DNA of 64,000 nucleotides from an uncultured bacterium (GCA_902777855.1 CACYVN010000002.1:84217-148216), one strand, 5' to 3'; shown: positions 35,917 through 45,692, numbered from the stretch's first letter. Numbers and translations: made by a program. The notes: generated by a model not told the origin, from the sequence alone.

Positions 35917-36499
35917 TCTTCCTTTTAAGCATCATAGCAGGGGCGTATTGGGGCAATATTTCAAGACATATATCAATTTCTCTTGTGCAGTTTTTGATAT
36001 CCTTATTTGTGTAATAAATATATGCCAAAAGATAGTGGAGCTCAGGGTCTTTGTATAAATTATCCTGTGCTTTTTGCAGAAAAAACATTGCAGGAGTCAT
36101 AAAGTTATGAGCCCAGAATGCGCGTCCGATAAATTTGTAACACTCCATATTATAAAATGCCATAAAATCAGCATATTTTATGATTTGCTGAACAATATCG
36201 CCTTTACAATAAGTCATAAAAATGTCCAAATCTGCTTCTAAAAAGTTTCTGACTTCAAAATAAGTTGGTGACATCGAAATTTTTTCTTCTATCATTTGTA
36301 AAAGCATTAGTCCCCAATGTCCTCTGATGTCATTTACTTTTGCTTTTTCAAACAGTTCTTTTGCTTTTACAAAATTATCAAGTACCATATAGCAATAGCC
36401 TGCTTCAAGCGGGTAATTGTGCATTTCAAAATAATCACGACAGCCCTTTAATCTGCCTGATAAAAAATCCCGCTTAACCTGTTGATATTTTGTTGTCAT
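35906..36499 (-). CDS. TPR-like helical repeat protein
   Basis: 197 residues made of about five helical-hairpin repeats (AGYCYMVLDNFVKAKELFEKA, AHNFMTPAMFFLQKAQ, LHYLLAYIYYTNKDIKNCTREI). No signal peptide; probably cytoplasmic and protein-binding. It follows a larger TPR lipoprotein-like gene in the same direction (29 bases) and converges on the VWA/FHA operon, overlapping its last gene by 11 bases. Partner unknown. Confidence 0.72.
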   Translation of the reverse strand: MTTKYQQVKRDFLSGRLKGCRDYFEMHNYPLEAGYCYMVLDNFVKAKELFEKAKVNDIRGHWGLMLLQMIEEKISMSPTYFEVRNFLEADLDIFMTYCKGDIVQQIIKYADFMAFYNMECYKFIGRAFWAHNFMTPAMFFLQKAQDNLYKDPELHYLLAYIYYTNKDIKNCTREIDICLEILPQYAPAMMLKRKINT

Positions 36500-36528
36500 A
36501 TATTCTTAACAAGACCTTTTAGTGCAAA

Positions 36529-37806
36529 TTAAAACCCTGATGAATTTGTATCAATTATATTTGGCATAACTGATTGCATCATCATCATTTGAACTACTTC
36601 CGGTGAAATATTTTGGTCATCTTTTGCAAGCTGAGGGAGCAAGGTTGTCATATCTGAAGTTAAATCACTTGTCCCGTAATCTCCGAACATCATTTTTATT
36701 TCGTCAAGCTCTTTTTTATTTTGGATATATTCTGGACTTTTTAATATGTCTTCAACATCCATTCTGTCTGCAAAAGCGAGTTTTATTGTTGTTTCGCCCT
36801 CAGATTTTTTTTTAGAGTCAAATTCCTTAATATCTCTTATGTTTTGGAAATATTTACCAGGAGTATTATTATCATCGCTGTTAATCTGATCTTTAAGATT
36901 TTTAAGTTGCAGTTGCTTATATTCCTGTTCAAGTTCAGGTGAGAATCCTGTTCCGTAAGGAGCATTGATAAATCTGTCAAGCGAATCATCTTGATTTTGG
37001 AATGGTAATGTAATTTTATTTTCACCATCCTGACCTGCATTATCAACAGGCGGAACAACAGGATTAAGTCTTTCTTGTAATTCTGTAAGATTTCTGTTTA
37101 TCAAATCCTGCGGATTAACAGGTGTCAAACCGATATCCTGAGCCATTTCTCTGTACGGATATATATATTCGGGTTCATTAACATTCGGGTAACATTTTGC
37201 TTCGTCTTCGTTTCCTATCACGCAGTTTCTGCCGTTTGTTGCATATTTCACAATCATCGGGTTATCATTCAGATTTATAACCATTTCATAGGCAAGAATG
37301 GCATCTTCTTTTTTCCCGCATTTTGCATAACTCATTGCAAGATAATAATATCCCAAAGTATCATGCGGATGTGTTTTGACATAAGCTTCACATTCCTGCA
37401 TACATCCTGCAAAGTTACTCAAATGATATTTTTCTATAATACTGCCTAAATTTGGTTCTTCGTAAAAATACGGACCTTTAGTCCAATTCGCAGTACCTGT
37501 ACCAAAAACTTTTCTTGAAGATTCACGCAGGTAATCGTTTCTCCTTTGCGGAACATCCAATTTAACTTCTATTGTACCTTCTTCCGTTGTAGGTACCTGT
37601 GCAGGCGGGCGATTCATAGATTGAGAATTTTGTGCCTGATTATTATAGTACATTTCACTCATTGCATTGTTTGTTGGAGAGTTATCCGTGTGAGTGTCGG
37701 CATATAAATCATAATTTTTGAGCGGATTGACAAACCCGTAAGATATTTGCGGGGCAATTCCCGCTATCATTATTGCCGTAAGTAAAATACTTATTTTTCT
37801 TTTCAT
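36529..37806 (-). CDS. Secreted TPR protein
   Basis: 425 residues from the ATG at 37806, chosen because a GAGG precedes it and the next residues form a clear signal peptide (MKRKISILLTAIMIAGIAPQ, cleavage near SYG-FV). Residues about 110-170 contain TPR repeats (YHLSNFAGCMQECEAYVKTHPHDTLGYYYLAM and the following block). The rest is low-complexity Gln/Asn-rich and acidic, and the C-terminus is Met-rich (VVQMMMMQSVMPN). Exported, possibly a periplasmic partner of the neighbouring envelope operon. Function unknown. Confidence 0.72.
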   Translation of the reverse strand: MKRKISILLTAIMIAGIAPQISYGFVNPLKNYDLYADTHTDNSPTNNAMSEMYYNNQAQNSQSMNRPPAQVPTTEEGTIEVKLDVPQRRNDYLRESSRKVFGTGTANWTKGPYFYEEPNLGSIIEKYHLSNFAGCMQECEAYVKTHPHDTLGYYYLAMSYAKCGKKEDAILAYEMVINLNDNPMIVKYATNGRNCVIGNEDEAKCYPNVNEPEYIYPYREMAQDIGLTPVNPQDLINRNLTELQERLNPVVPPVDNAGQDGENKITLPFQNQDDSLDRFINAPYGTGFSPELEQEYKQLQLKNLKDQINSDDNNTPGKYFQNIRDIKEFDSKKKSEGETTIKLAFADRMDVEDILKSPEYIQNKKELDEIKMMFGDYGTSDLTSDMTTLLPQLAKDDQNISPEVVQMMMMQSVMPNIIDTNSSGF

Positions 37807-37967
37807 TTTTACCTCACAATTAAGTGGATATTCTACATCACAATTATTATATGATATATAATTATGCACGTCATAATCCAAATGTATGAGATTATAATCA
37901 TGATATTTTTTAATAATTTCCAATATAATTTCAAATAATAAAATTTGTAAATAACCCCCGTCAGGTA

Positions 37968-37996
37968 TTTATTTTTGTATAAAAAAAATGTATAAT
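37968..37996 (+). promoter_or_regulatory. Candidate promoter of the 38050 gene
   Basis: TTTATT (37968-37973), 17-base spacer, TATAAT (37991-37996). The -35 match is weak but the -10 is perfect. AAAGGAC precedes the TTG start at 38050. Confidence 0.45.
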
Positions 37997-38049
37997 CTTT
38001 ACAAGAGGATGTTTTTAGTTTACAAATATCTTATAAAAGGACAGAAAAA

Positions 38050-38691
38050 TTGCTTAATAATTTTGAAAGTTTTGATAATTCTGAGACTGCAACAAAGAAA
38101 GATGTAGTTATACAAGAAAGAGTTGATTTATTGTCAACTCATATGTATAAGCAATTTTTGAATTATCAGCACGCAACAGTCAACACAAATGAAATTTTTT
38201 CAAGAATGATTGATTGTTTAAATATAGTTTCAGATAACATGAAACTGTCCTTTTCTTCAAGAGGGGTTTCCACTCAAAATATTTATGTGGAATCTGATGC
38301 CGTTAAATCTGTTTCTGTTATAAATGTTTTGTGGAAAACAATAAGTTTTACTACACGTTGTAACTTTGAGCCGCAGGTGCTTTCAAGAGATGATGGAAGA
38401 AATATTCCGTCAAACAGGATTATGGCGCTGAAAGGTAATTATAATGAACTTATGCAGGGTGTAAAAAATCATGATGAAGAAATGGCAAGACTTTTGGAAA
38501 ATGAAATTGCATCATTATATGTACCTTCTGATGAAACACAAAAATGTATTTTTAAAATAAAATTTACAGGGCAGGAATTTATGCTTAACCAGACTGATGC
38601 ACCAAGAGAGTTTGTTTTAAAGGTGGTTGAAAATGTTTGTGGTCCGAATGAATATCATAAAGACGGATTCCCGAGAACTTTTATCCAATAA
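38050..38691 (+). CDS. Conserved hypothetical protein
   Basis: 213 residues from a TTG start (MLNNFESFDNSETA), supported by AAAGGAC eight bases upstream. Soluble and mixed helix/strand, with no signal peptide or membrane segment. Motifs such as IDCLNIVSDNMKLSFSSRGVS and CIFKIKFTGQEFMLNQT do not point to a family I know. It is followed 58 bases on by an 80-residue hypothetical, perhaps in the same transcript. Confidence 0.65.
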   Translation: MLNNFESFDNSETATKKDVVIQERVDLLSTHMYKQFLNYQHATVNTNEIFSRMIDCLNIVSDNMKLSFSSRGVSTQNIYVESDAVKSVSVINVLWKTISFTTRCNFEPQVLSRDDGRNIPSNRIMALKGNYNELMQGVKNHDEEMARLLENEIASLYVPSDETQKCIFKIKFTGQEFMLNQTDAPREFVLKVVENVCGPNEYHKDGFPRTFIQ

Positions 38692-38749
38692 ATTTTTACA
38701 AATTGACTTGAGAGAAAAAATAATTAAGATGTTATTGTAAAGGGTAGTA

Positions 38750-38992
38750 ATGAAATTAATTAACAAATTAAAAGCGTTCGAAAACCAGTATGCTTATATG
38801 AAATGGGCAATGGGAGGAGAATACGGAAAAATTAAATATGTTGGTGAGGATTATATTGAATTTGATATTATAGATATTGATTCAATGGCATATCAGGAAA
38901 CCGTTTTTATAGCATCTCATTTGATTTTGGAGGTTTCAGTCGGAGGTGCTGATATTTACCGTATTGTTGCCGAAATCTCTTCGCAGTTGTAA
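38750..38992 (+). CDS. Small conserved hypothetical protein
   Basis: 80 residues, compact alpha/beta composition (KIKYVGEDYIEFDIIDIDSMAYQETVFIASHLILEV), which looks like a small beta-barrel or SH3-like fold. No family recognised; no signal peptide. It ends just before a strong bidirectional terminator. An AAAGGGTAG stretch precedes the ATG. Confidence 0.65.
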   Translation: MKLINKLKAFENQYAYMKWAMGGEYGKIKYVGEDYIEFDIIDIDSMAYQETVFIASHLILEVSVGGADIYRIVAEISSQL

Positions 38993-39029
38993 TAAAGATA
39001 TTATACGCAGATTATGTTAAAACATGTAG

Positions 39030-39083
39030 GGTGCAATTTTTTGCACCAAAACAGTAGGTCGTGGTTTTACCACGACCTACTGT
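39030..39083. terminator. Two adjacent hairpins, bidirectional terminator
   Basis: First, GGTGCAA/TTGCACC (39030-39036 with 39041-39047). Second, a 14-bp perfect stem ACAGTAGGTCGTGG/CCACGACCTACTGT (39051-39064 with 39070-39083) flanked by AAA and TTTAAA. It lies between the convergent 38750-38992 and ileS genes and serves both. Confidence 0.75.
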
Positions 39084-39121
39084 TTAAAATTTCTGTCTAT
39101 ATTAATTTCACATTATTTAGA

Positions 39122-41938
39122 TTATTCCCCAACTGCTTCGGCACAGTCAAGACAAATTCCGTTTGAGTTGAGCTCACGATATTTCCAGCAGCGTGAGCAT
39201 TTTTCACCTTTTGCTTTAACTACCCAAACCTGATAACCGTCTTGAGCGTATTCATTCAGGATTTCTTCAGCCGGTTGTTCATTTGTTAATTGTGCCTGAG
39301 AAACGATATAAATATCAGCTAAATCGTTTTCGTTTGCTCTTAATACAGAATCTTCATCTGCTTTCACATAAACACCGACTTCTAAAGCACTTCCGACTTT
39401 TTTGTCTGCTCTTAACGGTTCAATTGCACGGGTTACAACCTCTCTTGATTTAAGGATTTTTGTAAAATCCTCTGCAAGTTGTTCATTATTCCACTCAGGG
39501 TGAACTTTAGGGAAATCGGCAAGCAGAATACTTATCAAACCGCCTTTTTGAACTTCTGGAACACTCTGCCAGATATCTTCTGCCTGATGTGGCATAACCG
39601 GAGTTAAAATTCGAACTAATGCCATTAAGTTTTCATACAAAACTGTCTGACAAGCACGACGTGAGAGTGATTTTTTGCCGGCTGTATAGAGTCTGTCTTT
39701 TACAATATCAAGATAGAATGAACTTAAATCTACCGCAGCAAAATTTTGTAAGCATTGGAAATACCTGTAAAATTCATAACTTTCAAAGCTTTGGGTTACT
39801 TCCTCAATGAGTTTGTTGAGTTTATGGAGTGCAAATTTGTCTATAAGTTTTAAATCATCATATTTAACATAATCGTTTACAGGATCAAAATCAAACAGAT
39901 TTCCTATTAAGAAACGGGCTGTATTTCTTGTTTTCTTAAAGATTTCAACAAGCTGCCCGACAATGTTATTTCCGATTTTAATATCGTTTTTATAATCAAC
40001 AGATGCCGCCCATAATCTTAAAATGTCCGCACCGTAGTTTTTGATAATATCATCCGGACGAATATAGTTGCCTAAAGATTTTGACATCTTTCTGCCGTCC
40101 TCTCCGAATACAAATCCGTGAGTTAGAACTTGTTTATAAGGTGCTTTTCCCTGAGTAGCTATAGAAGTCAAAAGTGAAGATTGGAACCATCCTCTGTGCT
40201 GGTCTGAACCTTCCAGATACATATCAACCGGTGTATGCCCGAGTTCATCACAACGTTTTTCAACAACAGCGCTCCATGATACACCCGAGTCAAACCAAAC
40301 ATCCATAATATCTTTTTCTTTTTTGAAATGATTTTTCCCGCATTTAGGACAGACAAAGCCTGACGGTAAAAGTTCTTGCGCACTGTGGTTTACCCATGCA
40401 TCCGAGCTTTCTTTTTCAAAGATTTTTGCTACATTTTCGATAGTTTGGTCGTTACATATAACTTCTCCGCAATCTTCGCAGTAGAATATCGGAATAGGGA
40501 CGCCCCACGCTCTTTGACGGGAAATACACCAGTCTGTTCTGCTTTCAACCATGTTTCCGATACGGCTTTCCCCGCTTACAGGAATCCATTTAACATTATG
40601 GATAGCATCCATTGCCTGCGCTCTGAATTTGTCAACTTTTACAAACCATTGCGGAGTTGCTCTGTAAATAACAGGGTGTTTACATCTCCAGCAGTGCGGA
40701 TAAGAGTGGCTGATTTCGTTTTGATACACTAAAGCTTTTGTTTCTTCAAGCATATCAATTACCATATCGTTCCCTTTGTAGTATGGAACACCAACAAGTT
40801 CAGGAATACCGACTTCATCTTTCCAGCAACCTGTTGCATCTAACGGTGAAAATACTTCAACACCGTATTTTACTCCGACTTCATAATCTTCAAGACCATG
40901 CCCCGGAGCGGTATGTACTAAACCCGTACCTGCATCAAGCGTAACATGTTCGCCCAAAATAATTTTTGATTTTCGCTCTACAAGCGGATGTTTTGTTTCC
41001 ATCAGTTCAAAATCCTGTCCGATTGCAGTTCCGATAACATTAATATCACTTTCTTTCCAGCCTACATCTGCTAAAAATGTGCCAAGCAAATCGGTTGCCG
41101 TTACATAAATGTCGTCTTTGTAATCAAACAAAGTGTATTCAAATCTCGGGTGCATTGATATTGCAACGTTAGACGGAATTGTCCAAGGAGTCGTTGTCCA
41201 AATGATTGCATAGACTTTCTTTCCTTGTGTATCAATCATATTTTTAATTTTCAACATTGATTCATCATCAAATTCAAATCTTACATAAATAGATTTTGAA
41301 GAAATATCTGCATATTCAACTTCGGCTTCCGCCAAGGCAGTTTCGCAGGATGCACACCAATAAACAGGTTTTAAACCTTTTTCAATATAACCTTTTTTGT
41401 ACATCTCACCAAAAACTCTGACCTGCTGAGCCTCGTATTCGGGATTAATTGTAAGATAAGGATTTTCCCAGTTCCCTAAAACACCAAGACGACGAAATTC
41501 GCTTTCTTGTCCTTTAAGATTTTTATGAGCAAATTCTCTGCATTTTGCTCTCAATTCTCCTTCTGTTATTGAATGACGACCGCCTTTGATATTTTTTACA
41601 ACAGCATTTTCAATCGGCAGACCATGTCCGTCATACCCCGGAACCATCGGCGCATAAAAGCCTTTCATAGTCTTATATTTAATCAAAATATCTTTCAAAA
41701 TTTTATTCAGAGCTGTACCAACATGAATTTTCTCCGAACTCAAATACGGCGGGCCGTCATGCAAAACAAATGAATTTGTTTTATCACGATTAGAAATCAT
41801 TTTTTGATATATTTTATTTTCTTCCCAAAATTGCTGGATTTGCGGTTCTCTTTGAGTTGCATTTGCTCTCATTGCCAAAGTGGTTTGAGGCAAATTAAGG
41901 GTATCTTTGTACTGTTTTTGTTCTGTTGTTTCAGTCAT
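39122..41938 (-). CDS. ileS: Isoleucyl-tRNA synthetase
   Basis: 938 residues, full length for the family. Class I Rossmann domain with the first signature present as HVGT (72-75, normally HIGH) and KMSKS near residue 615. The CP1 editing domain lies in between, the anticodon-binding domain after. A C-terminal zinc finger (CSRCWKY..CLDCAE) closes it. Charges tRNA-Ile in the cytoplasm. The ATG directly follows the TAA of gltP, with AGAGGAT in the gltP end, so the two genes are co-translated. The HVGT variant is unusual and is listed as a finding. Confidence 0.96.
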   Translation of the reverse strand: MTETTEQKQYKDTLNLPQTTLAMRANATQREPQIQQFWEENKIYQKMISNRDKTNSFVLHDGPPYLSSEKIHVGTALNKILKDILIKYKTMKGFYAPMVPGYDGHGLPIENAVVKNIKGGRHSITEGELRAKCREFAHKNLKGQESEFRRLGVLGNWENPYLTINPEYEAQQVRVFGEMYKKGYIEKGLKPVYWCASCETALAEAEVEYADISSKSIYVRFEFDDESMLKIKNMIDTQGKKVYAIIWTTTPWTIPSNVAISMHPRFEYTLFDYKDDIYVTATDLLGTFLADVGWKESDINVIGTAIGQDFELMETKHPLVERKSKIILGEHVTLDAGTGLVHTAPGHGLEDYEVGVKYGVEVFSPLDATGCWKDEVGIPELVGVPYYKGNDMVIDMLEETKALVYQNEISHSYPHCWRCKHPVIYRATPQWFVKVDKFRAQAMDAIHNVKWIPVSGESRIGNMVESRTDWCISRQRAWGVPIPIFYCEDCGEVICNDQTIENVAKIFEKESSDAWVNHSAQELLPSGFVCPKCGKNHFKKEKDIMDVWFDSGVSWSAVVEKRCDELGHTPVDMYLEGSDQHRGWFQSSLLTSIATQGKAPYKQVLTHGFVFGEDGRKMSKSLGNYIRPDDIIKNYGADILRLWAASVDYKNDIKIGNNIVGQLVEIFKKTRNTARFLIGNLFDFDPVNDYVKYDDLKLIDKFALHKLNKLIEEVTQSFESYEFYRYFQCLQNFAAVDLSSFYLDIVKDRLYTAGKKSLSRRACQTVLYENLMALVRILTPVMPHQAEDIWQSVPEVQKGGLISILLADFPKVHPEWNNEQLAEDFTKILKSREVVTRAIEPLRADKKVGSALEVGVYVKADEDSVLRANENDLADIYIVSQAQLTNEQPAEEILNEYAQDGYQVWVVKAKGEKCSRCWKYRELNSNGICLDCAEAVGE

Positions 41939-43264
41939 TTATTTATCCTCTGCTGTTTGTGTTATTTCTACTTCTTTTGGTTTTGGAGAAATGAAACTCC
42001 AAAAACCGCCTTCTTTATCACATTCCTGTATATATGTATTCATTTTGTCATAATCAAAACAATTTTCCCATCTTGCAATAACAACAGTCGCAACGCAGTT
42101 TCCGATAAGGTTAACGGTTGTTCTGCCCATATCAAGAATTTGATCGATACCCAAAAGAATTGCAACACCTATAATCGGGATATGAAAACTTGCAAGTGTT
42201 CCTGCAAGTACAATTAGTGCAACTCTCGGTACTCCCGCCATTCCTTTACTTGTAAGCATCAGTGCAAGCATCATTAAAATTTGCTGACCTATTCCAAGTT
42301 CAAGCCCGTTGATTTGTGCGCAGAAAATTACTGCCATAGCAAGATATAACGTACTTCCGTCAAGATTGAAAGTGTAGCCTGTCGGCATTACAAAGCTGAC
42401 AATATTTTGCGGAACGCCAAATCTTTCCATTAAATCAATGGCTTTTGGGAAAGCCGCCTCAGAACTTGCTGTTGTGAACGCTAAAACTGCAGGCTCCTGT
42501 ATTACTCTCAAAAGATTTCTGAGTGATATTCGTGCATATTTGCAGGCAATAAATAATACCAAAAGCACAAATACTACCAGAGCCGTATATAATGAGAAAA
42601 TTACTTTAAAATAATTCTTCAGTATTGATAAGCCGTTCATTCCAACAGTAGATGCGATAGCGCCAAAAATCCCTAACGGTGCAAAATACATTACATATTC
42701 CGTGAATTTAAACATAACCTGAGATACGGATTCCAAAAGATTCATAACGGGTTTTGCTTTTTCTCCGACTGCGCAGATTGCAATTGCAAAAAATATGGAA
42801 AATACTACTATTTGAAGTAAATTTCCGTCAGCCATGGCTTCTACAATACTTGTGGGAAAAATATTATAAACAATTTCTGATATTGAAGTCATAGGAGCAC
42901 TTGTAGCAGCCATCAAACCTGCTTCTTTCATAAGCTGCGGATTTGCGGTAATATTCCCAAAACTGTGTCCGGGATTGAAAAGGTTTCCCATTGTCAATCC
43001 GATAATAAGAGCAAGTGTGGTTACAACTTCAAAATAAATAATAGTTTTTAATCCTACTTTGCCGAGTTTTTTAATATCACTGTGGCTTGCAAGACCGCGA
43101 ACTAAGGTTGCAAACAGTAATGGGGCAATAATCATTTTTACCATACGCAAAAATATTACGGCAAAAACTTTCATTTTAACCGCATAAACGGGGCAAAAAT
43201 GACCAAAAACAACACCGGCCAATAGTGCTATAAATATCATCCATGTTAATTTTGAATGTTTCAA
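41939..43264 (-). CDS. Dicarboxylate/amino acid:cation symporter (DAACS family)
   Basis: 441 residues from a TTG start with AGAGGTA upstream. About eight membrane helices plus two re-entrant hairpins: FLRMVKMIIAPLLFATLV, the Ser-rich hairpin TASSEAAFPK, and MPTGYTFNLDGST are the substrate and sodium/proton-binding signatures of the GltP/DctA family. It imports glutamate/aspartate or C4-dicarboxylates; which one cannot be told by eye. A TATAAT lies near 43283 on the minus strand. It is the first gene of a unit with ileS, an unusual pairing. Confidence 0.9.
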   Translation of the reverse strand: MKHSKLTWMIFIALLAGVVFGHFCPVYAVKMKVFAVIFLRMVKMIIAPLLFATLVRGLASHSDIKKLGKVGLKTIIYFEVVTTLALIIGLTMGNLFNPGHSFGNITANPQLMKEAGLMAATSAPMTSISEIVYNIFPTSIVEAMADGNLLQIVVFSIFFAIAICAVGEKAKPVMNLLESVSQVMFKFTEYVMYFAPLGIFGAIASTVGMNGLSILKNYFKVIFSLYTALVVFVLLVLFIACKYARISLRNLLRVIQEPAVLAFTTASSEAAFPKAIDLMERFGVPQNIVSFVMPTGYTFNLDGSTLYLAMAVIFCAQINGLELGIGQQILMMLALMLTSKGMAGVPRVALIVLAGTLASFHIPIIGVAILLGIDQILDMGRTTVNLIGNCVATVVIARWENCFDYDKMNTYIQECDKEGGFWSFISPKPKEVEITQTAEDK

Positions 43265-43344
43265 AGTATATACCTCTAAGGAGATTATATCCCAAACATG
43301 GCGATATAAACAGCTTTATTCTCTTATGTAAAAAAGTTTAATAA

Positions 43345-43716
43345 TTTTTTTACATAATATATGTTATGCGTATATTCACTTTTCTTTTTGATAGCCATGA
43401 CCACTTTCTTTGTTCGGGCAAAGAAAGTGGTCAGAAAGAAACCCGCGACCTGCACTCCGTTCGCTAATAAATTAACACATATTACCGCTTTAGCGGTCTT
43501 ATGCCGCCGTAAGGCGGTATTGTGACATTGCGTTTTTCTCTTTCTTTGGTTCATTTCTTTCTCTGCTTGGTTGTGCGCCATCGACGTGACTACGCTTTTT
43601 GCTTTATGTGGCTTTTGCCACAAGCAAAAAGGCTTCGCACTTGGCGCACAATCCGCTTTTACTCGCAATAAAAGAGAAAGAAATGAACTACTGATAACAT
43701 ATATTATGTAAAAAAA
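43345..43716. mobile_element. MITE-like element with perfect 23-bp terminal inverted repeats
   Basis: Positions 43345-43367 (T7 then ACATAATATATGTTAT) are the exact reverse complement of 43694-43716. Between them lie 326 bases with no credible gene and several internal hairpins, including TTTCTTTG/CAAAGAAA (43405-43428) and GCCGCC/GGCGGT. The 10-base TATATGTTAT occurs at 43358-43367 and again directly at 43717-43726. No transposase is present, so it would be non-autonomous. Its right end abuts the aroK promoter. An open minus-strand frame of 114 codons inside it is rejected as a gene. Confidence 0.6.
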
Positions 43717-43723
43717 TATATGT

Positions 43724-43729
43724 TATAAT
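43724..43729 (+). promoter_or_regulatory. -10 box for leaderless aroK
   Basis: A perfect TATAAT ends seven bases before the ATG at 43736, so transcription would start at the ATG itself. There is no ribosome-binding site. The -35 region falls inside the right terminal repeat of the MITE-like element. Confidence 0.55.
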
Positions 43730-43735
43730 AGTTTT

Positions 43736-44242
43736 ATGAAAACAATTGTCTTAACAGGAATGTCAGGTTCGGGAAAATCAACTGTCGGAAAAAATTTTTC
43801 CGAAAAAACAGGAATGAAATTTATTGATATTGATGAACAAATTGTTCTTAATGAAAAAAAATCAATAAATGAAATTTTTGCGCAAAATGGGGAAGATTAT
43901 TTTCGGGAACTGGAGGTTCAGACAATAAAAAATGTTTTTGAACCTGAGAATTTAATAATTTCTCTTGGCGGAGGCGCATTTGAAAACAGGCAGACAAGAA
44001 ATTTTCTTTTAGATAATTCAACCGTAATTTATTTAAAAACATCCTCTGAGACTATTTTTAAACGACTGAAAAACACAGATGACAGACCGCTTTTAAACAA
44101 TAATATGAATTTGGACAGAATAGGAAAACTTTTAAATACCCGCCAAAATAATTACGAACTTGCCCATTTTATTGTAATAACGGATAATAAAAATGTTGAA
44201 GAGATTGCAGGTGAGATTTTGAGATGTGCAAACTTGAAGTAA
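43736..44242 (+). CDS. aroK: Shikimate kinase
   Basis: 168 residues, the usual size. P-loop GMSGSGKST (8-16), shikimate-binding DIDEQI (about 32), FR.LE (about 58-61), SLGGGAF (about 77-83), and the DDRPLL lid segment. It phosphorylates shikimate at O3 in chorismate synthesis. Overlaps aroB by 19 bases. The promoter leaves no leader, so initiation is probably leaderless. Confidence 0.95.
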   Translation: MKTIVLTGMSGSGKSTVGKNFSEKTGMKFIDIDEQIVLNEKKSINEIFAQNGEDYFRELEVQTIKNVFEPENLIISLGGGAFENRQTRNFLLDNSTVIYLKTSSETIFKRLKNTDDRPLLNNNMNLDRIGKLLNTRQNNYELAHFIVITDNKNVEEIAGEILRCANLK

Positions 44243-45291
44243 ACATAAAAAGTGCGCAAAAAAATTATCCCATATTTATAAATAACAGGGATATAACAAG
44301 TTTGCATTCTGATATTGCCGAATTTATTGGTGATAAAAATTATATTGTTGTAATAAGTGAAAAAGTTTACAAACTTTATGTTTCTGCTCTCGGGTTTCCA
44401 AAAGATAAAATTTTTATCTTAAAAGACGGTGAAAAAGAAAAAAATATTAAAAATTACACGAAAATTCTTGATTTTGCACTCAAACATCATCTGACAAGAG
44501 AGGATTCAATAATTGCTGTCGGTGGCGGTGTTGTCGGCGATTTGGCGGGATTTGTATCCTCAACCTATATGCGCGGAATAAACTATATACAGGTTCCGAC
44601 AACGCTCTTGGCTTGCACAGATAGTTCGGTTGGGGGCAAAACCGCCATAAATAGCGTTTACGGCAAAAATTTGGTCGGTTCGTTCTATCAGCCGTCTGCG
44701 GTGTTTATTAATGTAAATTTTTTAAAAACGCTTGATGAAAGACAGTTTAAAAGCGGACTTGGGGAAGTTGTAAAATACGGGTTCATTGAAAAAAGCTGTT
44801 TATGCAACGAAGAACTAAATCTGATGAATTTTTTAAATGAAAATGTCGAAAATATCTTTAACAGGGATATTTTGGTGCTTGCCGATTTAATTAAAATCTG
44901 CATAAAACTTAAAATTGCCGTTGTTAATCAGGATGAAAAAGAAAAAGGACTGCGCAAAATTCTCAATTACGGTCACACATACGGGCATGCGCTTGAAAAG
45001 ATTTTGAATTTCAGAAAATTTACACATGGGGAATGTGTTGTGGCAGGAATATTGTTTGCGCTTGATTTTGCGTTTAAAACAGGAAAAATTGATAAAGAAT
45101 ACAAGTTTTTGTGCGAAGATTTGATTTCTAAGTTTAAATTTCCCGATTTACCGAAATTTGACAAAATAAGAATTATTAATGCCATGAAATCAGATAAAAA
45201 AGCCGGAAGTGATTATATAACCTTTATTTTGCCGACAGATTATGCAAAGGTTGAGGCATTTAAATTCCAAATTGACGAAATAAGTTTGTAA
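44224..45291 (+). CDS. aroB: 3-dehydroquinate synthase
   Basis: 355 residues, full length. NAD-binding DGEKEKNI and AVGGGVVGDLAGF (about 99-111), then PTTLLACTDSSVGGKTAIN (about 125-143), and metal-ligand segments GLGEVVKYG, NYGHTYGHALE and FTHGECV. It makes 3-dehydroquinate, the second step of the shikimate pathway. Start overlaps aroK by 19 bases; translationally coupled pair. Confidence 0.96.
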   Translation: MCKLEVNIKSAQKNYPIFINNRDITSLHSDIAEFIGDKNYIVVISEKVYKLYVSALGFPKDKIFILKDGEKEKNIKNYTKILDFALKHHLTREDSIIAVGGGVVGDLAGFVSSTYMRGINYIQVPTTLLACTDSSVGGKTAINSVYGKNLVGSFYQPSAVFINVNFLKTLDERQFKSGLGEVVKYGFIEKSCLCNEELNLMNFLNENVENIFNRDILVLADLIKICIKLKIAVVNQDEKEKGLRKILNYGHTYGHALEKILNFRKFTHGECVVAGILFALDFAFKTGKIDKEYKFLCEDLISKFKFPDLPKFDKIRIINAMKSDKKAGSDYITFILPTDYAKVEAFKFQIDEISL

Positions 45292-45362
45292 TTTATTGCA
45301 AAGCCTTGAATAATATGGTATTATGACATAAAATTTCGGTAGTAAAAAGATACGGGGAATTT

Positions 45363-45692
45363 ATGAATTATAAAGATTTACCAAAAAATCCTGTTGCTGT
45401 TACAATAAAAATGATTGGCTGTAAGTGGAAAATACTTATTATCGCTGAATTACTTAACGGAACAAGACGTTTCAGCGAAATAAAAAAAGCATTAAAAGGA
45501 GTTACCCAAAAAGTTTTATCTTCAAAACTCAAAGAACTTGAACAAGATGAGATTTTGGTAAGAGAAGAAACCGGAACAAAAGTTGAATATACCCTGACAG
45601 ATATCGGATATTCCCTGCGCCCTGTCATACTTTCGCTCTATGACTGGGGAAAAGATTATAAAAAGTATGTGAAATTAACAGAAAAAATATAA
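45363..45692 (+). CDS. HxlR-family transcriptional regulator
   Basis: 109 residues, a single winged helix-turn-helix: GCKWKILIIAELLNGTRRFSEIKKALKGVTQKVLSSKLKELEQDEILVREE is the family's recognition block, ending YDWGKDY. Cys20 lies just before the first helix, as in the redox/formaldehyde-sensing HxlR types, so thiol sensing is possible. Target unknown; no enzyme gene is adjacent in the same direction. Confidence 0.9.
   Translation: MNYKDLPKNPVAVTIKMIGCKWKILIIAELLNGTRRFSEIKKALKGVTQKVLSSKLKELEQDEILVREETGTKVEYTLTDIGYSLRPVILSLYDWGKDYKKYVKLTEKI

Noticed and set aside
43324..43668. 114-codon open frame on the minus strand
   Set aside because: Lies inside the MITE-like repeat, has unnatural composition and no ribosome site.
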